The notes under the pieces were generated by a model, which saw nothing but the letters and a program-made list of their open reading frames with translations, was not told the DNA's origin and searched no databases. The translations under genes and the position numbers were made by a program. Positions 1-9,272 of a stretch of DNA of 32,101 bases are shown here, piece after piece. This DNA comes from Nevskia sp035651715 (GTDB lineage: Bacteria > Pseudomonadota > Gammaproteobacteria > Nevskiales > Nevskiaceae), in assembly GCA_035651715.1 (NCBI GenBank), contig DASRFD010000040.1:1-32101 (forward strand), written 5' to 3'. Each line of letters opens with the position of its first letter. Position 1 is the first letter of the stretch.

Positions 1-963
<963 letters not shown>

Positions 964-1156
964 CGGGCAACTCCATTTGCCGCAGGCGCAGCGTGGCCTG
1001 CCGGATAACGACGGCGCCACGCCGCTGCGCGGCGCCATGGGATGATCGAACGACGAGGCGGGAAGGCGCACGGCGCCGGCCGGCCGCGAGCGCCGGCTTT
1101 GGGACGGGAGTTGACCTGCCGTGATGACATTTCCCTGTGCCCCCGCATTTTCCTTT

Positions 1157-1182
1157 CGGCGGGCCCCGTTGCGGGACCGCCG
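1157..1182. other. GC-rich hairpin between pseudo-kinase and multi-HAMP kinase genes
   Basis: CGGCGG (1157-1162) pairs with CCGCCG (1177-1182), and an inner CCCG (1165-1168) pairs with CGGG (1172-1175) around a 3-nt loop. There is no T-run on the minus-strand exit side, so it is not a canonical intrinsic terminator. It lies just past the stop at 1202 and could pause or protect the end of the upstream transcript. The rest of 964-1201 shows no other convincing signal. Confidence 0.4.
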
Positions 1183-1201
1183 GACTGCCTTCTGAATCCC
1201 G

Positions 1202-2191
1202 CTAACCCAGGCCCAACCGCGGCGTCACGCCACCCCCGGGCTTCGTGCACTCCTCCTGCCGGAGCGCATGCACCTGCAGCCGGATCCCCCGGCCATCCTG
1301 CGGCAGCAGTTCCAGTCCCGCCTCCTCCAGTACGACGGCGGCCGTGGCCAGCGCGGCGGCATCTCCCTGCGCGGCGAACTCAGGCCCCAGCGCCTCCGCC
1401 CCGGCCGGGCCGTCCAGTTCCAGGACCAGCCCCTGCCCGCGGGCGACGCTGAGCTTCAGACCACCGTTTTCGCCGCCGGTTCGGCTGGCCCGCCGGCCGG
1501 CCATCCACAGCAGGGCCAGCCAGCCCAGGCGCAGCTTGTGGCCCGGCCCGGGCAGCAGCACGCCCTCCAGCAGGGACAGGCCGGTGGCGCGCAGCGGCGC
1601 GCCCAGATGCGCGCGCACCATGGCCTCGGCTTCCGACAGCACTTCGCGCAGGGCCACCGGAGGGGCCACCCCGGGCTGCGGCGCCAGCCACAGGGAGACC
1701 GCCGCCGACTGGCGCTGGTGCAGTTCGCGCACGCACTGGCCGATGGTCTCGAGATTGGCGGCGAAGCGCGGGTCGCCCGGGTTGCCGGCCATGCGCTGCG
1801 CGATTTCCGCGCTGAACGACAGGGTCTGCAGCGGGCCGGTCAGCTCGTGCCGCACCGGCCCGGCCAGGCGCCGGCCGAGGGCGCCGCGCAGGCGATCGAA
1901 CAGCAGGACCCGGGCTTGCGCAACCTCCTGCGCCTGCCACAGGCGCCCGCCGTCGACTGCGGCGCAGGGGCGCAGGACCCACAGCCGTTCCTCCGCGTCG
2001 CGCAGCACCAGGCTCCTGCCCTCGGGCGCGCCGCGCAGGGCCGCCAGCACCGCTTCGCCCGCCGGCAGCGGCGCCGCCGTGGCCAGGCACTGCAGGTCGA
2101 GGGGGCGCTGCAGCCAGAATTGCGGCTGCGGCAGGGGCGCCTGCTGCCAGAACCAGGGCAGCGCGCCGGGCTCGGCCGGTTCCAGGCCCAT
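1202..2191 (-). CDS. Degenerate histidine-kinase-like protein coupled to the response regulator
   Basis: This is a 329-residue protein starting at ATG 2191, only two bases after the stop of the upstream response regulator, so translational coupling is likely. The N-terminal ~95 residues are Trp/Gln/Pro-rich and unrecognised. A HisKA-like H-box follows (RHELTGPLQTL, His115) with a helical second half (about residues 125-165). The C-terminal ~170 residues keep the general spacing of a HATPase_c domain but lack a clear N-box Asn, the DxGxG motif and the GxG lid. No membrane segment is visible. It may act as a phosphotransfer/phosphatase partner or a signalling scaffold for the regulator rather than as an autophosphorylating kinase. 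The call rests on position and the H-box. It could also be a fast-diverging but active kinase. Confidence 0.6.
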   Translation of the reverse strand: MGLEPAEPGALPWFWQQAPLPQPQFWLQRPLDLQCLATAAPLPAGEAVLAALRGAPEGRSLVLRDAEERLWVLRPCAAVDGGRLWQAQEVAQARVLLFDRLRGALGRRLAGPVRHELTGPLQTLSFSAEIAQRMAGNPGDPRFAANLETIGQCVRELHQRQSAAVSLWLAPQPGVAPPVALREVLSEAEAMVRAHLGAPLRATGLSLLEGVLLPGPGHKLRLGWLALLWMAGRRASRTGGENGGLKLSVARGQGLVLELDGPAGAEALGPEFAAQGDAAALATAAVVLEEAGLELLPQDGRGIRLQVHALRQEECTKPGGGVTPRLGLG

Positions 2192-2193
2192 GC

Positions 2194-3630
<1,437 letters not shown>

Positions 3631-3759
3631 GACTATTCCTTTAGTCGTTGTGTCGTCCCTTGGCGACGGTGCAAATCGCCATGACCCTGCTGTCAATTGC
3701 CGGCAAATATTGCATCAAGCCGCGGCCACTTTTCTCATGCGCGGCCGCCGGCACTGTAA

Positions 3760-3799
3760 AAAAATGATCTAAGCGGATGATTGGCAAAGAATCATTTTT
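3760..3799. promoter_or_regulatory. AT-rich inverted repeat, candidate activator site
   Basis: AAAAATGAT (3760-3768) and ATCATTTTT (3791-3799) form a perfect 9-bp inverted repeat with a 22-nt spacer. It is the most AT-rich stretch of the window. Its centre lies about 47 bp upstream of the sigma54 -24 element at 3827. It could be the enhancer site for the neighbouring NtrC-type regulator, an operator for that regulator's own promoter, or an H-NS/IHF-type site. Function is inferred from position only. Confidence 0.45.
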
Positions 3800-3825
3800 G
3801 GTCCGGAACTGACACCCGGTACGGC

Positions 3826-3841
3826 TGGCACAAAGTTGGCA
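3826..3841 (+). promoter_or_regulatory. Sigma54 (-24/-12) promoter upstream of crp-like gene
   Basis: TGGCACAAAGTTGGCA matches the sigma54 consensus TGGCACRNNNNTTGCW at every fixed position except one T. The GG and GC dinucleotides have the required spacing (3827-3828 and 3839-3840). Transcription would start near 3852, giving a leader of roughly 190 nt before the Crp-like ATG at 4039. A sigma54 activator gene lies divergently next to it, which supports the call. Confidence 0.8.
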
Positions 3842-3900
3842 AGCATGTGGGACACAGGACAATGCTTGCTGGCCGATCGAATCGGCAAGGGAATGCACCA

Positions 3901-4020
3901 ATGGACGTCCAGCCCAGGGAATTTTTTCAACAGATGCCATGGAACGGCGCACCGATCTTCGGACGGCGGCGCGAACTGCCCGCGTTGCGGGCTTCCCGCC
4001 GTGGCGACACCGCCTACTAA
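3901..4020 (+). CDS. Possible 39-residue leader ORF before crp-like gene
   Basis: An ATG at 3901 is preceded by AAGGGA (3887-3892) at good spacing. It opens a 39-codon frame that ends with TAA 18 bases before the start of the Crp-like gene, inside the predicted sigma54 transcript. The peptide begins MDVQPREFFQQM and has an Arg-rich second half. I recognise no family. The first codons are not GC-ending like those of neighbouring genes, which counts against a conserved gene. It may be a coupling or attenuating leader, or chance. Confidence 0.28.
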   Translation: MDVQPREFFQQMPWNGAPIFGRRRELPALRASRRGDTAY

Positions 4021-4038
4021 CCGCCGAGGATCAATCCG

Positions 4039-4926
4039 ATGAGACTATCCAGCATCGCGCCGGCCGCAGCTTCCTGCGCACCGGAATTCAGCATCACCGA
4101 GAACCACCTGCTTGCCGCGCTGCCCGAATCCGAGCAGCGGCAGCTCGAGATGTCGCTGGAGTTGGTGACGCTGCGCGCCGGGCAGACCCTGGCCGGCGCC
4201 GGCCTCGCCCCGGTCCACGTCTGGTTTCCGCTGACCTGCATCGTGTCGATGATGTGCAGCTCGCTCAACGGCGGCAGCGCCGAAGTGGCGGTGATCGGCC
4301 GCGAAGGCATGGTCGGCTTCGGCATGTTCATCGGCGGCGGCAGTGAAAACAGCGAGGCGGTGGCGCAATGCTCCGGCTTCGCCTACCGCATCCGCATGTC
4401 GCTGCTGAAGGACTGCTTCAACCGCTCGGCGGCGGTGCGCGAGGTGCTGCTGCAATACCTGCAGTCGCTGCTGACGCAGTCATCGCAGACCGCCCTGTGC
4501 AACCGCCATCACACGGTGGAGCAGCAGCTGTGCCGCTGGCTGCTGACGGCCGCCGACCGGCTCGGCAGCGGCGAGCTCAGCGTCACCCAGGAGTCGATCG
4601 CCAACACCCTGGGCGTGCGCCGCGCCGGCATCACCGACGCCGCCGGCCGGCTGCAGCGGGAGGGGATGATCCGCTACCGCCGCGGCAAGATCGAGCTGCT
4701 GGACCGCACGCGCCTGGAACGGCACGCCTGCGAGTGCTACAGCGTGCTGCGCCGGGAAGCGCAGCGCCTGGTGCGCCCGGCCGCCGCGCCCACGCCGGTG
4801 CGGCGCATCTGGCTGCAGAGCGCGCGCCCGCTGCAGACGCCGGCGGCGGTGCCGGTGCCCGTGCCGGGCCCGCTGCCGCTGGAAGCGAAGCCGGATCTGG
4901 GACTGCGCAGCGCCAACGACGCCTAG
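4039..4926 (+). CDS. Crp/Fnr-family transcriptional regulator
   Basis: This is a 295-residue protein with an N-terminal cyclic-nucleotide-binding-like beta-roll (about 30-150; EVAVIGREGMVGFGMF has the pattern of this fold). A C-terminal winged helix follows (about 170-245; LSVTQESIANTLGVRRAGITDAAGRLQREGMI). The last ~45 residues form a Pro/Ala/Val-rich tail beyond the usual family length of about 230-250. No Fnr-type cysteine cluster or obvious cAMP-site arginine/serine pair is visible, so the ligand is unknown. GAGGA precedes the ATG. It is the first gene after the sigma54 promoter and the first of the plus-strand EPS genes, with the outer-membrane barrel 68 bp downstream. Control of the EPS locus is a reasonable inference. 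Confidence 0.88.
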   Translation: MRLSSIAPAAASCAPEFSITENHLLAALPESEQRQLEMSLELVTLRAGQTLAGAGLAPVHVWFPLTCIVSMMCSSLNGGSAEVAVIGREGMVGFGMFIGGGSENSEAVAQCSGFAYRIRMSLLKDCFNRSAAVREVLLQYLQSLLTQSSQTALCNRHHTVEQQLCRWLLTAADRLGSGELSVTQESIANTLGVRRAGITDAAGRLQREGMIRYRRGKIELLDRTRLERHACECYSVLRREAQRLVRPAAAPTPVRRIWLQSARPLQTPAAVPVPVPGPLPLEAKPDLGLRSANDA

Positions 4927-4994
4927 CTTCGCGGTACGCGCCCCGGTCTTCGATCGCCGCCGCCGGCCGCAGCCGGCGTCTCGGGAGAACAAGC

Positions 4995-6194
4995 TTGAAC
5001 AAGAACCTGCGCCCCCGTCTCGGCATGGCCGTCACCCCGCTGCTGGCCGTCTGGCCGGGCCTGGCCATGGCCCAGGCCGAATTCCATCCGTACGCGGCCT
5101 CGCAGTACGAATTCGACTCCAACGTCTTCAGCCTGCCCAACCGCGACCAGGCGATCCTCCTCACCGGCGACGCGGCGCGCGACGACACCGACTGGCGCAG
5201 CGTCGCCGGGCTCGACGCCGCCTACGCCTGGGACCGGGGCCGCGACCGGCTCGGCGTCACCGCGGAGGGACGGCGCCTGCTGTACGACCGCTTCAGCCAG
5301 CTCGACCACAACGAGTACCTGGCGTCCGGCCAGTTCGACTGGAAGGCCGGCACCGCCTGGGACGGCACGCTCGGCGCCCGGCAGGAGCGGCGCATGGCGT
5401 CCTTCGCCACGCGCACCGGCACCACCGAGCGCGACATGGAGCTGGACCACAACGCCAACGCCGGGGTCAACGTCAACCTCGACCCGGAGTGGCGGGTGGA
5501 GACCGCCGCGACCTGGCACAAGCTGGACTCGCCCCTGCCCGGCTTCCCCGACTTCCAGCTGCGCGAAAGCGGCGGCACCGCCGCGCTCAAGTACCTGGGC
5601 GTGTCCCACCTGACCGCCGGCGTCGAGGCCGGCTACACCGACGGCCGCTTCAGCGGCGTGCCGGACGCGCCGGCCTATACCCAGCTGACGGCCGGCCTGA
5701 CCATGAGCTATGCGCTGAGCGGCATCACCACGGTGGACAGCGATGTCGGCTACACCCGCTTCAAGGACCGCGGCACAGGCGGCGAGAACGTCAACGGCCT
5801 GAGCGGCTCGCTGCAGCTGACCGAGCACATCAGCGTCAAGACCAACGTGCACCTGCGCGCCTTCCGCCGCGTCAACAGCTACGTCGCCGGCGCCAATGCG
5901 GTGATCGACAGCGGCACCGAGGCCGGCTTCGACTGGCACCCGACCGGGAAAATCGGCGTCGCCGCCGGCTACCAGTGGATCTACAGCGAGTACCGCGCGC
6001 TGGGCCCGGTCGCCGCGGTGGATTCGGACCGGCGCGACCACTACCAGGCGGTGACGCTGGAGCTGACCTACGCCATGCTCGACTGGGCCAGCTGGCGCCT
6101 CTACGGCAGCTATTTCGACCGCAGCTCGACCCTGCTCATCGACGAGTACAACCAGGCCCTGGCAGGCGTGGAGCTGCGCCTGCGCCTGCCCTGA
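4995..6194 (+). CDS. epsL: EpsL-like outer-membrane beta-barrel protein of EPS locus
   Basis: I read this as 399 residues from a TTG start at 4995, preceded by GGGAGA. That start gives a proper signal peptide: a basic n-region with KNLRPR, a hydrophobic core, and cleavage after AMA or AQA near residue 28. The next in-frame ATG at 5025 would leave almost no n-region. The mature protein is rich in alternating polar/hydrophobic beta-strands with aromatic ends and closes with a strand ending LRLRLP, as outer-membrane barrels do. Opening YAASQYEFDSNVF resembles the EpsL/BBP2-type barrel families of betaproteobacterial EPS loci, which run about 400 residues. It probably helps the polymer through, or holds it at, the outer membrane. 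The EpsL assignment is by pattern memory; a generic outer-membrane barrel is the safer reading. Confidence 0.75.
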   Translation: MNKNLRPRLGMAVTPLLAVWPGLAMAQAEFHPYAASQYEFDSNVFSLPNRDQAILLTGDAARDDTDWRSVAGLDAAYAWDRGRDRLGVTAEGRRLLYDRFSQLDHNEYLASGQFDWKAGTAWDGTLGARQERRMASFATRTGTTERDMELDHNANAGVNVNLDPEWRVETAATWHKLDSPLPGFPDFQLRESGGTAALKYLGVSHLTAGVEAGYTDGRFSGVPDAPAYTQLTAGLTMSYALSGITTVDSDVGYTRFKDRGTGGENVNGLSGSLQLTEHISVKTNVHLRAFRRVNSYVAGANAVIDSGTEAGFDWHPTGKIGVAAGYQWIYSEYRALGPVAAVDSDRRDHYQAVTLELTYAMLDWASWRLYGSYFDRSSTLLIDEYNQALAGVELRLRLP

Positions 6195-6235
6195 GCCCGC
6201 TGTCGTCAGATCCCGACGCTTCCAGCGTCCGTATT

Positions 6236-6269
6236 CGGACAGACCCGGTCCCACCCCTTCCCTAGGCTT
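6236..6269 (+). promoter_or_regulatory. Shared CGGACAGACCC ... CCTAGGCTT promoter block upstream of GT26 gene
   Basis: CGGACAGACCC starts at 6236 and CCTAGGCTT lies at 6261-6269. The same two blocks, 26 instead of 25 bp apart, occur upstream of epsE at 15257-15290. Distance to the ATG at 6329 is 93 bp. The CCTAGRST block could be a -10 of the sigma38/sigma70 type. Function is inferred from recurrence. Confidence 0.5.
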
Positions 6270-6308
6270 GAAAGCGCAGGTGCGGCGCGGCGCGCCGCCT
6301 GCGCTTTC
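6270..6308 (+). other. Strong hairpin in leader of GT26 gene
   Basis: GAAAGCGCAGG (6270-6280) pairs perfectly with CCTGCGCTTTC (6298-6308), and an inner CGGCG (6283-6287) pairs with CGCCG (6293-6297) around a 5-nt loop. There is no U-tract after it. It sits between the candidate promoter block and the Shine-Dalgarno sequence at 6316. It could be an mRNA 5' stabiliser, an attenuator, or a weak terminator for the upstream barrel gene. Confidence 0.5.
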
Positions 6309-6328
6309 GTCAGCCAAGGAGGGCGGAC

Positions 6329-7135
6329 ATGGGCAGTATCGCCAGGAGCGAAAGCTCCTTACCCACGCTTTGCTGCGTCGACGGCTATGACGTCGACGCC
6401 TTCACCCGCGTCGCCGCCGAGTTCGGCCAGCGCCGCTACGGCTTCGTCGTCACGCCCAACGCGGACCACCTGATCCGGCTGGCCGAGGACGAGCAGTTCC
6501 GCCGCTGCTACGCCGCCGCCGCCTACACCCTGCTCGACAGCCGCGTGGTGGCCAAGCTGCTGGACCTGGGCCGCGGCCAGCGCATCCCGGTGTGCCCGGG
6601 CAGCGAGCTGGTGGAGAGCCTGTTCGAGCGGGTGATCCGCCCCGACGACGGGCTGGTGCTGATCGGCGGCAGCGCGGAGCAGGCCGAGGCCCTGCGCCGG
6701 CGCTACGGCCTCAAGCGCCTGGCGCACCACAATCCGCCGATGGGCTTCGCCGCCGACCCCGAGGCGGTGGAGGCCTGCCTGCGCTTCGTCGAAGCGCACA
6801 GCCCGTTCCGCTACTGCCTGCTGGCCGTCGGCTCGCCGCGCCAGGAAATGCTGGCGCAGCGCCTGGCCCAGCGCGGCCGCGCGCGCGGGCTGGCGCTGTG
6901 CGTCGGCGCCTCGATCGATTTTCTCACCGGCCGCGAGCGGCGGGCGCCGGCCTGGATGCGCCGGCTCTGCCTGGAGTGGCTGTTCCGCCTGCTGCAGAGC
7001 CCGACGCGGCTGGCGCAGCGCTACCTGGTGCGCTGCCCGCGCGTGTTCACCCTGCTGCGCCGTCACGAGATCGCGCTGCGCCTCCCCGCCCTGCCTCCGG
7101 CCCGGCGCGAGACCATCACGGCCAAGGCTGCCTGA
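6329..7135 (+). CDS. WecG/TagA/CpsF-family glycosyltransferase (GT26)
   Basis: This is a 268-residue protein with a strong AAGGAGG seven bases before the ATG. Family motifs appear in order: TPNADHL near residue 40, LLDSRVV near 70, IGGS near 110, VGSPRQE near 170, GASIDFLTGRERRAPAWMRR near 195, and the basic C-terminal segment LEWLFRLLQSPTRLAQRYL. GT26 enzymes transfer a sugar from a UDP donor to an undecaprenyl-diphospho-sugar at the inner face of the membrane. The C-terminal basic/aromatic helix is the usual membrane contact. Here it most likely adds the second sugar to the lipid-linked unit started by the priming transferase encoded at 8306-9043. Donor sugar cannot be told. Length is normal. 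Confidence 0.9.
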   Translation: MGSIARSESSLPTLCCVDGYDVDAFTRVAAEFGQRRYGFVVTPNADHLIRLAEDEQFRRCYAAAAYTLLDSRVVAKLLDLGRGQRIPVCPGSELVESLFERVIRPDDGLVLIGGSAEQAEALRRRYGLKRLAHHNPPMGFAADPEAVEACLRFVEAHSPFRYCLLAVGSPRQEMLAQRLAQRGRARGLALCVGASIDFLTGRERRAPAWMRRLCLEWLFRLLQSPTRLAQRYLVRCPRVFTLLRRHEIALRLPALPPARRETITAKAA

Positions 7136-7138
7136 CTG

Positions 7139-7162
7139 CGCCGCGGGGACAAGCCCGCGGCG
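7139..7162. terminator. Bidirectional hairpin between convergent genes
   Basis: CGCCGCGGG (7139-7147) and CCCGCGGCG (7154-7162) form a perfect 9-bp GC-only stem with a 6-nt loop. It lies in the 41-bp gap between the stop of the GT26 gene and the stop of the convergent GH8 gene. A U-tract is missing on both sides, but position and symmetry suit a shared transcript end. Confidence 0.55.
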
Positions 7163-7176
7163 GCTCAGCCCCCCGG

Positions 7177-8301
7177 TCAGCCGCCCCAGTTCGGGCTGAG
7201 GCGGCCGTCGCGGTCGAAGCTGTACTGCCCGTCGAGCCAGCCCTTGCCGAACAGGATCAGCGCCTGGTCGTAATAGTTGGTGGCCGTGCCCAGCCGCGCC
7301 AGCAGTTGCGCGCGCTCCACCTTGCCGCGCTGCTGCTCGAGCCCGGCCTGGTCGCCGATGGCGCTGAGGTAGGGCAGCAGGGCGCCGGAAAAGCCGATCG
7401 GCGACCACCCCGGGGACGGGCCCTGCGCCCGCCCGCTGACCGAATCCACCTTTTCCGGCGGCGCTCCGCGCTGCCGCGTCAGCTCGGCGAAATGCGACAG
7501 GGGCTTGAGCAGCGGCGCGCTCTCGGCGCCCGACATTCCCGCCCACAGGTAGACGCGGATCGCGTCGTAGCTGCCGACGCCGCCGGTCTGCACGTCGGTC
7601 TGCGCCTCGCCGCGCCCGTCGACCACGTACAGGTCGGGCGCGACGCCGGCGGCCAGCGGCCGGCTCAGCAGCTGCTTGACCATGCCGTCCCAGATGTTCC
7701 GCCAGGGGCCGTCCGGATCGACCGTGGCGAAATAGCGGAACATGAAGCCGGGCACATAGCTGGGATCGACGCGGTAGCGTCCGCCGTCCAGGGCGAAACC
7801 CTCGGGCCCGGGCAGCAGCAAGGGGCCGGCGGCGCTGTCGACCACCTCGTGCTGGCGCACCTGGCGCAGCAGCGCGCGGCCGCGCTCGGCGTAGGCGGGC
7901 ACCTGCCACAGGCGCCCGGCTTCGAGCAGGGTGTAGGCCAGCCACAGGTCGCCGTCGGAAGCGGCGTTGTCGTCTTTCACGCCCCAGGAACCGTCGTCAC
8001 GCTTGCCCCACAGCCAGGCCGGCAGGCGTTCGCCGAGGCGCCCGCCGGCGAGGTTGTCCGAGGTCCAGGCCAGGATGCTGTCGAAGCGCTGGCGCTGGTT
8101 GGCCACCAGGGCGAAGAACAGGCCGTAGGATTGCCCTTCGGAGGTGCTCTTCTGGTCGAACGTCAGGTCGACGACGCGACCGTCCTGCTGCACGAAGCGG
8201 CCGGCGAAGTAGTCCCAGTCCTTCCAGCCGGTGCCGGCGGAGGCGGCGCCGGCGCCCAGCGCCAGGCCGGCGGCAAGCAACCACGACCATGCGCGCTTCA
8301 T
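7177..8301 (-). CDS. Secreted GH8 endoglucanase, BcsZ-like
   Basis: This is a 374-residue protein with a signal peptide (MKRAWSWLLAAGLALG...ASA, cleavage near residue 22). The mature part has the glycoside hydrolase family 8 pattern of bacterial cellulases such as BcsZ: TSEGQSYGLFFAL with Glu55, DGSWGVKDDNAASDGD with Asp116, and GSYDAIRVYLW. Length fits BcsZ (about 370). The enzyme would cut beta-1,4-glucan-type bonds in the periplasm or outside the cell. It follows the priming transferase by four bases, so the two are cotranscribed. No cellulose synthase gene is in the window, which suggests that the EPS backbone itself carries beta-1,4-linked glucose or a similar bond and that this enzyme trims polymer length or releases jammed chains. 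Confidence 0.92.
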   Translation of the reverse strand: MKRAWSWLLAAGLALGAGAASAGTGWKDWDYFAGRFVQQDGRVVDLTFDQKSTSEGQSYGLFFALVANQRQRFDSILAWTSDNLAGGRLGERLPAWLWGKRDDGSWGVKDDNAASDGDLWLAYTLLEAGRLWQVPAYAERGRALLRQVRQHEVVDSAAGPLLLPGPEGFALDGGRYRVDPSYVPGFMFRYFATVDPDGPWRNIWDGMVKQLLSRPLAAGVAPDLYVVDGRGEAQTDVQTGGVGSYDAIRVYLWAGMSGAESAPLLKPLSHFAELTRQRGAPPEKVDSVSGRAQGPSPGWSPIGFSGALLPYLSAIGDQAGLEQQRGKVERAQLLARLGTATNYYDQALILFGKGWLDGQYSFDRDGRLSPNWGG

Positions 8302-8305
8302 CGCT

Positions 8306-9043
8306 TCAATACGCGCCGCGGCCGCTCAGCACCACGCCGACGGTGCGCAGCAGGATCGACAGGTCGAGCGCCAGGCTGAAGCGGCGCACGTACTCGCAGT
8401 CCAGTTCGATGCGGCGGCCGAAATCGCCGTCGCCGCGGGCGGTGACCTGCCACAGGCCGGTGATGCCGGGACGCATCGAGGCGTAGCAGGCCGCCTGCGC
8501 GCCGTACCAGGCCAGCTGCTCGGGCAGCACCGGACGCGGCCCGATCAGGCTCATGTCGCCGCGCAGCACGTTCCACAGCTGCGGCAGCTCGTCGAGGCTG
8601 GTGCGGCGCAACAGCTCTCCGGCGCGGGTGATGCGCGGGTCGCAGCGCAGCTTCTGCGAGCGCGACCATTCCTCGCGCAGCGCCTCGGAACGCTGCATCA
8701 GATCCTGCAGCACCTGCTCGGCGTGCGGCACCATGGTGCGGAACTTGTAGCAGGGGAAGGCCTTGCCGTCGCGGCCGATGCGCGGCTGCACGAACAGCAC
8801 CGGTCCGCCGCCGCGCAGCAGCACCAGCGCGATCAGCAGGAACAACGGCGCCAGCAGCAGCAGCAGCGCTGCGCTCAGCAGCACGTCCAGCGTGCGCTTG
8901 AGCAACAGGGCCGAGGCGAGCGCCGCGGCGCGCCGGCGGTCGCCGGCCGCGGCGAGTGGCGCCGCCTCGGGCAGCGGTACATCGACCACGATGCCGCTGG
9001 CGGCCAGGTGCAGAGCCGTAGTGCGGTCCGAGTAATCGTCCAT
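8306..9043 (-). CDS. Priming undecaprenyl-phosphate sugar-1-phosphate transferase
   Basis: This is a 245-residue protein from ATG 9043 (AGGGA upstream). After ~45 polar residues comes one strong hydrophobic segment (about 50-75, LLSAALLLLLAPLFLLIALVL). The bacterial sugar transferase core follows: CYKFRTM, DPRITRAGELLRRTSLDELPQL, GDMSLIGPRPVLPEQ, RPGITGLWQV. This is the short, monotopic form without the large N-terminal multi-TM/CoA-binding part of WcaJ-type enzymes. It starts the EPS repeat unit by linking a hexose-1-phosphate, often glucose or galactose, to undecaprenyl phosphate. It is the first gene of a two-gene minus-strand operon with the GH8 enzyme, divergent from the cupin-like gene. 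The donor sugar is not readable from sequence. Confidence 0.92.
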   Translation of the reverse strand: MDDYSDRTTALHLAASGIVVDVPLPEAAPLAAAGDRRRAAALASALLLKRTLDVLLSAALLLLLAPLFLLIALVLLRGGGPVLFVQPRIGRDGKAFPCYKFRTMVPHAEQVLQDLMQRSEALREEWSRSQKLRCDPRITRAGELLRRTSLDELPQLWNVLRGDMSLIGPRPVLPEQLAWYGAQAACYASMRPGITGLWQVTARGDGDFGRRIELDCEYVRRFSLALDLSILLRTVGVVLSGRGAY

Positions 9044-9142
9044 GCCTGTGTTCTTCCCTGAACACCGCGGGTGGTGGGAGTGCGGCGATCCTCGCCGCGG
9101 TTCGAGCAACTGGCGGAATCATCCGCGCCGCGCGCCGCGAGT

Positions 9143-9150
9143 TCTGTCCG
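9143..9150 (-). promoter_or_regulatory. CGGACAGA motif upstream of priming transferase
   Basis: CGGACAGA reads on the minus strand from 9150, 107 bp before the ATG at 9043, in the same orientation as the gene. It matches the core of the motif found upstream of the GT26 and epsE genes. No CCTAG block follows it. Confidence 0.35.
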
Positions 9151-9189
9151 AGAGCGCACGCAGGGCACGGCGTGAAGCGTCGCCGCCTC

Positions 9190-9197
9190 ACGACAGG
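9190..9197 (+). promoter_or_regulatory. Weak ACGACAGG motif upstream of cupin-like gene
   Basis: ACGACAGG at 9190 lies 83 bp before the ATG at 9273 and is a partial match to the CGGACAGAC motif. A CCTAGACT block (9237-9244), like the -10-like blocks upstream of the GT26 and epsE genes, lies further down but at a longer spacing (47 bp). Confidence 0.25.
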
Positions 9198-9272
9198 TTT
9201 CTGTACGGCAGCGGGCGTCGGCGCCGGCGCGCCGGGCCTAGACTGGGCAAAACGTCCAACAGGGGCGCGCAG

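Noticed and set aside
3631..3696. Upstream ATG 3696 for the response regulator
   Set aside because: The receiver domain starts right after ATG 3630, which has a good ribosome site; the extra 22 residues are not receiver-like.
3836..4042. 68-codon frame with a CPRC motif before the Crp-like gene
   Set aside because: It begins at a TTG inside the sigma54 promoter and overlaps the Crp-like start, with no ribosome site at a sensible place.
5222..5590. Minus-strand frames across the EpsL-like gene
   Set aside because: No motif or ribosome site; the plus frame has a signal peptide and barrel-type strands.
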